Shown here: positions 36,100-46,821 of the stretch, piece by piece
Layout: every line of letters starts with the position of its first letter
How positions within the stretch are numbered: position 1 is the first letter of the stretch
Assembly: GCA_000149265.1 (NCBI GenBank)
Contig: CH002732.1
Coordinates: 1,033,603-1,097,602 of the forward strand
Reading direction: 5' to 3'
Source: Ciona savignyi
Lineage: Eukaryota > Chordata > Ascidiacea > Phlebobranchia > Cionidae
DNA length: 64,000 nt
Translations under genes and position numbers: made by a program
The notes under the pieces: generated by a model
What the model saw: the letters and a program-made list of their open reading frames with translations, nothing else
The model's database searches: none
Told to the model about the DNA's origin: nothing

Positions 36100-38524
36100 A
36101 GTCCCATCGTATGTGTATAGCAATGCACTGTATTGCATTTTATTGTGCTCAACAGGCATGTACCAATAAACATATGGACGACTTATTTGTTTTTATTTTT
36201 ATTTCTGATTATCGTGCGGAAAAATGCAAGATTTGATGGATAATATGTGTTTTATATACAAAAATATGCTTGCAGAAACAAAAAACTAAGGCAGTCGGGT
36301 TAAGATTTTTGGGAAATGTTAAATAACAGACCTGACGTGCACATTTGACAACAATATATATTGTGTGCTGACATGGATAACATGATGTGATTGTTACCTC
36401 ATGGTCCCATGCGTTTCTGCTTGCAGAAACAAACTACAGTGGCTAATGCACTGGCATTCCACCAATATGACGCAAAAAAAGGAAAATCAAATGAATAAAC
36501 AAAAACAAAATGTCCCTACCAACCAACATAACACTGCGATATCTCCGTTAAATTGGACACCGTTTTTTTTGACATCTGATAACGCCAAATAGGCTAAAAA
36601 ATTGTTTTTTGTCTCTGTGTTTGTCTTAGAGCTTTAATATTTTTAAAATACTGTCAAAGTTATTGTATTGCTGCCAGTAAAATTAAAATACACAAGAGAT
36701 TTAAGTTTATTATCATTTAAACCAGGCTAGTCGTCCGCAAGGTATATGCAAAGTGTCCGTTGGAATTTATTTAGCAATGAAATATTCGCTCGGTTCAGTC
36801 GTTGTGTGTTAAATGCTCCGCTTAAGGACACAACCGTAAAGCCAACGGGCTCTGTGGGTCACTTAACCTGTCCTTTGCCTGCTCCCCAACGAAACTCTAA
36901 CTTATTGCGATAATCGGTTGAGTTGTGAAACTAGTATCGGGTGGTACACTTGTGGTTTTTAAAACTGAGTGTTTATTTGTGTTGAGTGAAAACCGTTTAG
37001 GTTTAAATTCTAGCGGATTGAAACTCGTGTTGGTTGAAACTCGTGTAAATTGATAGTAATGTAGGTTAATACTCGTGTTGATTAAAAGTAGTCAGGGTTA
37101 AAACGTTGTGGTTTGGATCCCGTTTTTTTCCAAAATCCGTGCAGTTGAAATTTCAATAAATCAAAAATATATTATGCAAATTATCTATAAAAACCTCACA
37201 ACAACAATGCAAAACGATTCTTAATCTCAATGTTCTCCTAACAAAACAAATTGCGTACTTAATAGTTTCAAAAGATGACAACTGTTTCGATATTATCACA
37301 AGATACATAAATCAAAAGAGAAAAAAATGTGGCTGCTTAAATCTATATGTACCAACTTAATTTATCCCCAAAATTATTCGTTTTGTTGATGGTGCAATTC
37401 TACCGTTTGTTTTTGAGCTTTAGAATTCTTGAAATACGGGCGCCACTATTGTACTGCTGCCAGTAAAATGCAAATTACAATACACAAGAGATTAAAGTTT
37501 ATGATATTTAAACTAGGCATTCCTCTGCAAGGTTTGTGCAAAGGGTATCTTGGAATTTATTTAGCCATGGAATAATTCGCTCGGTTCAGCCGTTGTGTGT
37601 TAGATGCTCCGCTTCAGGAAACAAATGAGAAGCCATCAGGCCCTGACGATCACGTAGCCTTTCGTATGCCTGCTGAACAACGAAACTTTCTATTATTGCG
37701 ATAATCGGTCGAGTTGGAAAATGTGTATTGGATAATACATTAGAGGGTTTCAAAATATAAGGGAAAATTGAGTAATTTCTAATAAAAACATAATTAGAAA
37801 GAAATCAAACCTTGTCGTTGGTAAAATGCGTCCCTGTATAAAACAGGCAACCGTCAGGGTTGTAATTCAAAGCATAATTTTGATGACTCACCTTTTAGAA
37901 ACACGCTCACACTGAGGTAATCTTTATCCGCGGGTATAAAATTATGAATACAATTCCGTTTTCTAAAATAAAAATATCCCCGTGCATAGCGGTCAGAACA
38001 TGCAAGTTTTACCCAAATAAATCTCTTGCGATGTTTTCCACGTTAAAATTCGTGTTGACGAAAACTCGTCTCAATAATTTATTTGCCACTATACTATACT
38101 TAATGTGAAGAATGCAACTGTTTTTGAAAAATTTGTCGTATAATTTAAGGCTTTGTTAAAGGCAACGCACATCTAAGATCTGCTTCGTATTCCAGTTAAT
38201 TAAGAAATTTAGTCTTCATACTCAAAAGTGCTGAAAATCCAATTTTACATAAATATTGTCGATAAAAATGGAAGAAGGATATTGCGCTAATCTTAATCAG
38301 TATCGGGTGGTGCACTAGAAATACGAATGCCGCGTGGTTTTTAAAACTGAGTGTTTATTTGTGTTGAGTGAAAACCGTTTTGGTTGAAACTTATGTGGGT
38401 TAATTAATAGTCATGTTGCTAAATATGTGGGTTAATATATGTTGTTAATGTGGGTTAATTAATAGTCATGGAGTTAAAACCAGTCTGGGTTACATCCAGT
38501 GTTGATTGCAACTATGTAGGTAGA

Positions 38525-38750
38525 GAGAATATTCATATTTATTACCGTGAATAGGAAACACGATGGATATTTACGCATGGGCAACCGTCAGATTACCTCG
38601 CGCTGTCGGGAAGCTATTGTAGTGAGTGGTATATGGTAAAGACGTTCCTTTAATTCTGTGGGATCAGGTAATGTCCGTTTATTTCCCCACCCAAGACACA
38701 ACCGACTAGCTAGCAATCAGTTTCGCACCGAGTCGACTCACTAACCCATC
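38525..38750 (-). mobile_element. SINE family A, diverged copy
   Basis: Matches 27815-28030 nearly base for base (GAATAGGAAACACGATGGAT). It was copied with the block that contains P5 and P8. Confidence 0.72.
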
Positions 38751-39087
38751 ATGCAAATCGGTCGAATAAGCATTTGGTTGTTGTTGGTTGTAGTAGTATT
38801 GGGTTAAGCGAATTGAAAGCAGTGTGAATTAATACTAGTTTTGGTTAAAAAGCATTGTGAAAAAATTATTGTTGGTTAAAACTCAGCGGTTGTTATTCCG
38901 TGTTTATTGAAAATTCATGAGGTTTGAATTTCTAAAGAATCCAAAATATTTTATGCAAATTATCTAACGATCTCTGAAAAACTATGTAAAACGTTTCTTA
39001 ATCCCCACGTTAAACCAAACAACAAGTCGGGTATAAATAACCAGGGCGTCCATAGACTATTCATTCGATACTTCGAAGATAAACAAG

Positions 39088-39776
39088 ATGCAAAGAACGG
39101 TATTTCTTCTGGTGGCAGCGATTGTGATTGTTTCAACCAATGCAAGGGTAGACAGTCGTTCTTGTCTTAAGATAGCAGGTAAATGTTGGAAACCAACTAC
39201 AGTGGCACCACGAACTACACTGCCTCCCCGAACGACACCCCCACCTACGCCAAAGACATATAGGCCTACATATCGTCGTCGTTGGGGAGGCTGGAACTCG
39301 GAAGAAAACAGGTGAGCTGTCTTCGTTTGAAACATATGTTTAAATTTGTACCTTGAATTGCACAATCCTGCTATCCCTGCCAAGTTTAATAAAAAATATC
39401 GTTTTTGCTCAAATGTAAACTGTGTCACAACAAGTATATTAAATATAAGTGACACTTAACTAAACTAAAATTACTCTCCAGGCTAAATGTCGAAGACTCA
39501 TCTGGTAAGCTAACTTGTTTTAAATAAATGTTCACACTAAACTAGTTTATTTAAAAAAAAAAAACGTATTTATTCAGAGAAATATTTTATCATAGGCAAA
39601 CGATTACTGTGATTAAACATGAGATGTAAACGATATTTTCAAGACAATTTTGAATTATTTTAGCTTTTTTACATCAAACTATTGGAAGTCAGCTCGAAAT
39701 TTAAACAGTTGCTTATTTATCTGCAGCTGAAGACATTGCAAGCGACCTGAAAAGCATGCTTCAAGATTTGGAATAA
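39088..39776 (+). CDS. P8: small secreted Thr/Pro-rich peptide precursor, type D
   Basis: Exons 39088-39311, 39482-39504 and 39727-39776 give 98 residues, the longest copy. The signal peptide starts MQRTVFLLVAAIVIV. The Cys pair is CLKIAGKC, followed by a Thr/Pro-rich stretch with the repeat APRTTLPPRTTPPPTPKTY, then YRRRWGGWNSEENR. The microexon gives LNVEDSS and exon 3 AEDIASDLKSMLQDLE. TTLPP/TTPPP looks like a suitable mucin-type O-glycosylation region, as in some insect proline-rich peptides; this is inference. The 5' flank belongs to the P5 lineage, while the coding part pairs with P9. Confidence 0.83.
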
Positions 39777-40546
39777 AGTCCTATCATATGTGCATGAAGT
39801 TCACTGTATTGCATTTTATTGGGCACAACAGGCATTTTCCAATAAAGCAAAAGAGCCACTTACTTGTTATTATTTTTATTCGTGATTATTAAGCATATAA
39901 GTGGCCGGATTTGCTAGATAATATGTGTTTTATATACAAAAAATAAGGAATTACAGAATCCGTCCTGTAATATAAAAAGAAGCCTGACTTTATACATTTT
40001 TATGGACGATTACCGTAAGACAGCGGTCAATGGGAAATCTATTACAAAGCATTATCCGGTGGCAATTTGAATAAAAGAAAACACCCACTTTTCTCCAATT
40101 TAGGTGCTAATATTTTTTATCAGAATGACACATCGATTCATAAAAACATGAATACCAAATGTGGGCTTAAGCAATTTTACCTATTGAATTTATTAGGTAA
40201 AATTAAGAGATTAAAGTTTATTATATTTAAACCAGGCATTCGTCCGCAAGGTATATGCAAAGGTTATCCTGGAATTTATTTAGCAATGGAATAACTCGCT
40301 CGGTTCAGCCGTTGTGCTTTAAATGCTCTGCTTCAGGACGCAACCGTGTAGCCAACGTATTTCGTTATTCGGTCGAGTTGTGAAAAATTTCTAAAGAATC
40401 GAAAATATTTTATGCAAATTATCTAGTGGTCTCTGAATAATTATGTAAAACAATTTTTAATCCCCACGTTAAACTAAACAACAAGTCGGCTATAAATAAC
40501 CGGGGCGTCCATAGACTATTCATTCGATACTTCGAAGATAAACAAC

Positions 40547-41287
40547 ATGCAAAGAACGGTATTTCTTCTGGTGGCAGCGATTGTAATTGCTTCGACCAAT
40601 GGATGGGTAGTAAGTCGTAATTGTAGAAAGTTAGGGGTCTTATGTATTGGGAAACCAACTCGACCGCCACCGCGAACGACACCGCCACCCACGCCGAAGA
40701 CATATACACGTCGCCGCCGTTGGGGAGGCTGGAACTCGGAAGAAAACAGGTGAGCTGATGTCTTCGTTTGAAACATATGTTTATATTTGTACCTTGAATT
40801 GCACAATCCTGCTATCCCTGCTAAGTTTAATACAAAATCGTTTTTGCTTAAATGTAAACTGTGTCACAACAAGTATGTTGTGTATAAGTGACACTTAACT
40901 AAACTTAAATTACTTTTCAGGCTAAATGTCGAAGACTTATCTGGTAAGCTGAACTTGCTGTTTTAAATAAATGTTTACATTAACCCTTTTTATTCATAAA
41001 AAAATCGTATTTATTCAGAGAAATATTTTAATATAGGCAAACGTGTTGTGATTAAACATGAGATATATAAACGATAATTTCAAGACAATTTTGAAATAGT
41101 TTAGATTTTTTATATAAATTTATATAGAACTATTGAAAATCAGCTCGAATCATTGAACGTTGCTAAAATAACAAAATATCTTCTGGCGATTGAATATATT
41201 TTAGGCGAAATTTAAACAATTGCTCATTTATCTGCAGCTGAAGACATTGCAAACGACCTGGAAAGCATGCTTCAAGATTTGGAATAA
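40547..41287 (+). CDS. P9: small secreted Arg/Pro-rich peptide precursor, type D
   Basis: Exons 40547-40749, 40921-40943 and 41238-41287 give 91 residues. The signal peptide starts MQRTVFLLVAAIVIA. The core reads SRNCRKLGVLC (C-x5-C), then GKPTRPPPRTTPPPTPKTYT, four arginines and WGGWNSEENR. The microexon gives LNVEDLS and exon 3 AEDIANDLESMLQDLE. It lacks one PRTTLPP unit relative to P8. Its upstream 200 bp matches that of P1 (CGTGTAGCCAACGTATTTCG) rather than the inner copies, marking it as an outer, older member. It is only 1.5 kb from P8, against about 3-4 kb elsewhere. Confidence 0.83.
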
Positions 41288-42019
41288 AGTCCTATCATGT
41301 GTGCATGAAATGAACTGAATTTTATTATGCACAAAAGGCATATACCAATAAAGCAAAATAACCACTTAATTGTATTTATTTTTATTCCTGATTATCGAGC
41401 GTTTAAAGGAGCCGGATTTGCTAGATAACATGTGTTTTATGTACCGAAAATGGAGAAATTACCGATTTGTCCTGTATTATAAAAAAAATCTTGACTTTGG
41501 GCATTTTTTTGGCGGATAACCGTAAGACAGCGGTCAATGGGAAATCTATTACAAAGCTCTACCCGGTGGCAATTTGAATTAAAGAAAACACCGGCTATCC
41601 TCTAATTTAGCGGCTAATCATTTTTATCAGAATAACACATCAATTCATAAAAAACAGGAATACATGACATGAGCAGTTTTACCCACTGAATTTATTAGGT
41701 AAAATTAGTACTGGTAATTTTTCCTTGGTAATGGTAACGTATTAAGATAACTTTTGTATACATACGGTTTGGCAACCGCGGGTTTTAGACATAATCTTTA
41801 AACAATGTATAGCCTACCATTTTTTGCGTTGAACATTCGTTAACGTTGCGCACTCTTTACAACTATATACGGTCAATTGATCGTTGCAAAATATTAGCAT
41901 GAGAGTTAGGATTCGTAAAAGTTTTAACCTGATTGGATTACCCCTTATTGCCAATAATCTGGCGACATTACATGCCTGTCACGATTATGACGCAAAAAAA
42001 AACGAAAAATCAAAATATG

Positions 42020-42755
42020 GACCTTTATAATGGAAGGGAACCCTTAAAAATGGTGATATCGACCTATGAATTTGTTTAGTGGATTGTTACGTCATATTAT
42101 TTCTATAAAGTTTTATTTATATGAATCGGTCGGGCAATCGATTTCGCCACATAACCCTAATTGGAGGGTTCAATCGTTTAATTGACGAACAACCGCTGAT
42201 GGTGAGGTAGCATAGGTTGAATCAACAAACTAGGTTTTCCGCAGAAATCCGCGTAATGAGCGGTTTCCGCATGAATCCATCATTTTGTGACAGCATACCA
42301 CAAAGACGCGGAAAGAACGTTAATTATATATCAGGGATTCTAATGATATAGCCTCTATCAAGTAGTCCTTGTGTCGTTGATAAGTTGCATCAACTATTTC
42401 ATCCTCTGTATAATTGTGTAGCCAAACTGTTGGTAAACGATAAAATGATTTACCTTTTAAGAACAGGTGTTATCCTGAACACTTATAATAAATATAGGAA
42501 ACTTATTTAAATCAGTTTTCAGTATTTAACCCTACACTGAAATAAGTCGCTGTATGGATGTGTTACTACTAAACTGCCAGTTGACGATTGCCCGTGTTTT
42601 AACCCCCTTGGTTTTCCCATTCACGGAGATAAACATGAATGTCCTATCCATTAATTCACTGGTTCAGACGATATCCGCTAACTTCCTTGCTCAAAGACAC
42701 AAATAGGTCTAGAAGAGCAAGGCAAGTAGTTTTTCTAGATTTGCAGCTATAGAGG

Positions 42756-42795
<40 letters not shown>

Positions 42796-42800
42796 CTTAC
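42020..42800. repeat. Flanking segment shared with 16440-17225
   Basis: The right-end counterpart of the P1 flank, in the same order, ending in AGGCAAGTAGTTTTTCTAGA and TTGCAGCTATAG. It contains a SINE 3' fragment (42585-42670) and a (TA)n run at 42755-42795. Confidence 0.75.
42755..42795. repeat. (TA)n microsatellite
   Basis: About 20 TA dinucleotides with one CA interruption. Confidence 0.95.
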
Positions 42801-43828
42801 AAGGCCCGTTAAAAATTGGCTGAACAAAAACCAAATGTCCATACATCACACTGCGATATTTCCATTAAACCGAAAAGCGATTTCTTGATATCTGTTTCGA
42901 CAATATTTACAGCCGCTACTTGTACTCATCTAGGTCTAAAATGTTGTTTCAGAAAAGAAAATTGTGTATTGTATTTTGACCTCTTAATCACTGGTAGAAA
43001 TTGAATTCAAAACCCATCAATTTTCACCAAAGAAGTTTTTACTTTCTCACATACATTGGTCGGTAATTTCAAATCACGTACATACAGTAGGACCTACATG
43101 GCTTTGGGTAATTTAAATCCCAATTTATAATATGCCATGCTTGATTTACGACACCCATTACTGCGGCACCTTTTATTAATCGCTCCATAATTTACTGCCC
43201 GAAGCCCCGCATATATCGACATCGTTTGTTGGAGCAATATTCGCTTTATGTCGTCATAATGACCACAGCGATTGTTGTCGTAAGCGTCGGCGGATTGTTC
43301 AAAGAAATATTCCAGAATTAATGACGTTTTGATAAAGACCGCACTACCAGCTAGACTGACACGTGACCATCAAAGCGGGTTTACGCCATGCAACTCCTTT
43401 CCAACTTCAACCAAAGATGATATTGCTAACAAAATTCAATTTTACAAAAAGTGGATTGCGAACGATAACATTTTGTACTCAAAATCCTCGTTTTTGATTT
43501 CTGTCCCCAACAACGACCGAATTGACGTATCCTAGAGCGGTACGAGCGGCAACATTAGCGTATGGCAATAAATATGAATTATGGCTTCTGCTACTGGTTA
43601 CTTTACTCGGTGATATTTTAATGTACCTCACTTACTGGGATACACAGCTGTGTGACGGTGGGAGGTAGAACGTACCAGCTTGCAACAACAGTGTTAGTAG
43701 TAAGTTAGAGGCTGCAGTTATCAAGTTTCGCTTAGCATAGCCTATATCAGGTGATAAAAAAGGTCAAATGTCAAATTAGAAGGTTTACCCACCTTGTCAA
43801 CGCGCTTTACAGCTGCAAAATTTTTTTT

Positions 43829-43935
43829 ACCGAGCCAAGTTTCGGACCCATGATAGGCTCGTCACCAGGACAATTTTTTTGTATAAGAGCCGGTATATGT
43901 ACCGGTCGCGTTAACCATTCGTCCACACGACCGTA
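43829..43935 (-). mobile_element. tRNA-like SINE, family B
   Basis: On the minus strand: CGAATGGTTAACGCGACCGG (A-box-like), then a CATGGGTCCGAAACTTGGCT B-box-like region. It differs from family A and matches 46450-46557. Confidence 0.72.
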
Positions 43936-44587
43936 CACAGTTGCATGATAAAATGATATCACACCCTGTTGTTTGTAAACAGCGTCCCGATAAGCGGGTA
44001 ACTAGAATTTAAGATGTCAAGATTTAGCGAATTTTTCTTCACGATTAAAGTCTGTGATAAATGTAACATCACGAACTACAAATATCGTAGCTGACAGTAT
44101 CATTCTAAAACCTTTTCGGTCAACCTGGCTGGCCCCGCAGAAATATTTAGTATGGCGTCATAAGTATGGCGTGTCCCGGGTCAAGTTTAATGGTGTGGCC
44201 TGGATTCGGTGGATTCAAAATAGAGTAGCTGTGAGTTATTACCACATTGCAATAGCTCCGGCAACTCGACGTTGAGCGTAAGATAATTCTCCCACGTTTT
44301 CTATTTAAAGGGATTGCCTAGTGTGTGTATCAGGAATCAATGCTATGACGACGTTAATAAAATCCTACCTCACCACTTATATCATGACCTTATCATTATC
44401 ATTACAGTAATATAGTCATATGCTAAGTGATACCACAAAGTATATTATGACATCATCGTACTTTTTACCGCACCCCCTCACCCTACGAATGGGCGGGGGT
44501 TACCCATTCACCCAAGATCAAAGAGTTGCTTACCTGCACCCTGGACAGAGTAGCGGGAACCCACACACGATTGGTAAGCTCATTTAG

Positions 44588-44875
44588 GAATAGGATATTC
44601 ATGTTTATGCCTGTGAATGGGAAAACCAAGGAGGTTAACACACGGTCAATCGTCAGATCACCTCGCGCCCAGCCGTCGGGTTTCCGGAGCTATAACAGTA
44701 TTTTGTATATTTAAACATCCCTTTAATTTTGTATATCCCATTAATCCTCTAGGTTCAGGCAATGTCCGTTAAGTGCCTTGCCCAAGGACACAACCGACTA
44801 GCTAGCGCCCAGTTTCAAACCTGTAACCTTTCGGCTGAAAGGCGTCACACTAAACCACAAGACTAACTGGTCGGA
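44588..44875 (-). mobile_element. tRNA-derived SINE, family A, near full length
   Basis: Reverse-strand copy with tail TAGGATATTCATG, body TCAGATCACCTCGCGCCC and ACACAACCGACTAGCTAGCG, and head CTAAACCACAAGACTAAC. Well preserved over its whole length. Confidence 0.85.
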
Positions 44876-45764
44876 CTTAGCCTAGTAGATTTGCGTTTTT
44901 ACCTTAATCTAAATCGCCCAGCTAGAAGAAGTTGTCCAAATGTGGTATATCTTTTAATGCTTATGATGATGTGCAGACAATCTATGTTTTTAGTGAGGGG
45001 AGTCAGTAACATTTTTGTCTTTCAAGTTATGTTGTTTAATAGAATGTACATAAGTTTAAACTTAAACTAGGTGGGTACATCATCATAAGGACTAAAACGA
45101 TCACACGATCATGTATATTAACGCGCGCAACCCAACCATTTTGACGGACGAAACTTTAGCCCGGTTGAAATTACATAATATGATAAAAAAAACATGTTAA
45201 GAAAAACATCGTTACATATGTTTCTGGAATTCAACGTATACCACCATTAAGACATTCATCATGTTTTTTATACACCTATTTTTTATATCAAAGACTAAAA
45301 CATATTTTCTCCTATGCACAACCCCGATAACACGGCAGTGAGCTGTGGTATTACCAGTGTGATAACGCTCTTTAAGGGGAGAATGCATTTGCTGTCAGTC
45401 TACATAACTCATTAAAACACTAATTTATCGTTACGCAACCAGATTATCCAGAAATCGCCGATTCCTACCGAACAAACATACCAAATCTACCATTTGAAGT
45501 AAGTATCATATTTTTTTGTAAGTACGTATCATATTTTTTTGTAAGTACGTATCATATTTTTTCTAAGAACGAAAGCGTTGTTTATGTGATTTTTTGTAAT
45601 TACTAAGTTAGTTGAACTGCCACTGCGCTATAAAACTTACTGAGAGGTAGATTTGAATATGCTACGGTCTACGTAGGAAAGTGTTCTTTGGGTTATATAG
45701 ACGTAATAACTGTCTAGTGACACACAATGTGCTGGGTTTTGTAATAACGTCTTATGTTGTGCAG

Positions 45765-46821
45765 TACATGGAACATACAAGCGGACCAAACAAGCATCAC
45801 ATACCAAATTCCACATCAATGACGTCATATTACCACGGAAACATGACGTATACACCCTATCCATACATCACGCTTCCATCAGGCAATAGCGAAGCCTCCA
45901 ACACTGAGGGGAAATACCCAACTGATGACGTAATAAGAGTTGATGATGAGACAGAATCGCCAGAGACTGTACCAGTTTACCCATGGATGCGAGCCCATGG
46001 TAAGTACTGGTGGTTATGTACGATGTGGACAATTGGTTAACGCGACCGATACATATGCCACCGACTATTATACAAAAACGGTCCTAGTGACCCATCTTGT
46101 TTTTAAATAACGAACTTGAAAAAGTGCCGGTGATCTTGACTACACCGCCATACTCATGGTTGGTACCTAGGTCATGCAGATTAGAGTGACTAGTTTAAAC
46201 CGGATTTAAAAACTCTGTGGCCGAATATTGGTGCAGGTGGTGTGGCGATTAAACAAATTAATACATACACATCCGACTGTAGGCATCCGGGAGCTCCCTG
46301 TGTTAGACAAGAGTAGTTAGCGTTTGAAACACTATTTTTTTTATTAAAACACATTTTGTCTTTTTACAAGGCTAAAGCTTATACCCACAATTATAATTAA
46401 ATTATTAATACAATTTTTTATATCAAATTCTGCAGATTTTTCCCTTTTTTTACGGAGCCAAGTTTCAAACCCATGATGGGCTTGGCCAACACACTGTTTT
46501 TGTATATAGCAGTCGGTATATGTATCGGTCGCGCTAACCATTCGGCCACACGGCCATTCTCGAATTCTGAAGATCCTGTACACAGGGAGCCACCGACGCA
46601 GAGGGCGCCAAACGTACTCCCGCCACCAAACGTTAGAACTGGAGAAGGAGTTCCACTACAACCGGTATCTCACCCGCAGACGTCGCATTGAGGTCGCCCA
46701 CACCCTTGCACTCACCGAGCGGCAAATCAAGATTTGGTTCCAAAATCGACGCATGAAATGGAAGAAGGAGAATAAAGACGTAACTGACGTCACATCCGAC
46801 GCGATTCTTATTGAAAAATAA
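45765..46821 (+). CDS. Hox6: Hox6-like homeodomain transcription factor
   Basis: Sequence-specific nuclear transcription factor of the Antp-class Hox family. Exons 45765-45999 and 46586-46821 are in phase (G|GG). From ATG 45768 the protein is 155 residues. The hexapeptide VYPWM, the PBX/Exd-binding motif, sits just before the intron, as is usual in Hox genes. The homeodomain starts [20 protein letters not shown] and has helix 3 [19 protein letters not shown], with Q50 and N51 present. RGRQTYSR is the signature of central (Hox6-8/Antp) genes. A short tail [14 protein letters not shown] follows. The exon reads open upstream of ATG from an acceptor at 45764, so a further 5' exon is possible; a candidate ending at 45498 lacks a start codon. 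It lies upstream of Hox5 in the same direction, as colinear order predicts. A family-B SINE sits in the intron. Confidence 0.9.
46450..46557 (-). mobile_element. tRNA-like SINE, family B, in the Hox6 intron
   Basis: On the minus strand: GGCCGAATGGTTAGCGCGAC (A-box) and ATGGGTTTGAAACTTGGC (B-box-like), with a T/A-rich end. It ends about 28 bp from the homeobox exon acceptor, so it has replaced most of the original sequence next to the splice site. Confidence 0.78.

Larger units (their letters stand above)
41288..45764. other. Intergenic region between the peptide array and Hox6
   Basis: No supportable gene. 42020-42800 repeats the segment downstream of P1, and 41930-41985 resembles 14605-14660. 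SINE pieces lie at 42585-42670, 43829-43935 and 44588-44875, with a short fragment near 44245-44290. The rest is unique AT-rich sequence where Hox control elements could lie, but I can point to none. Confidence 0.65.
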
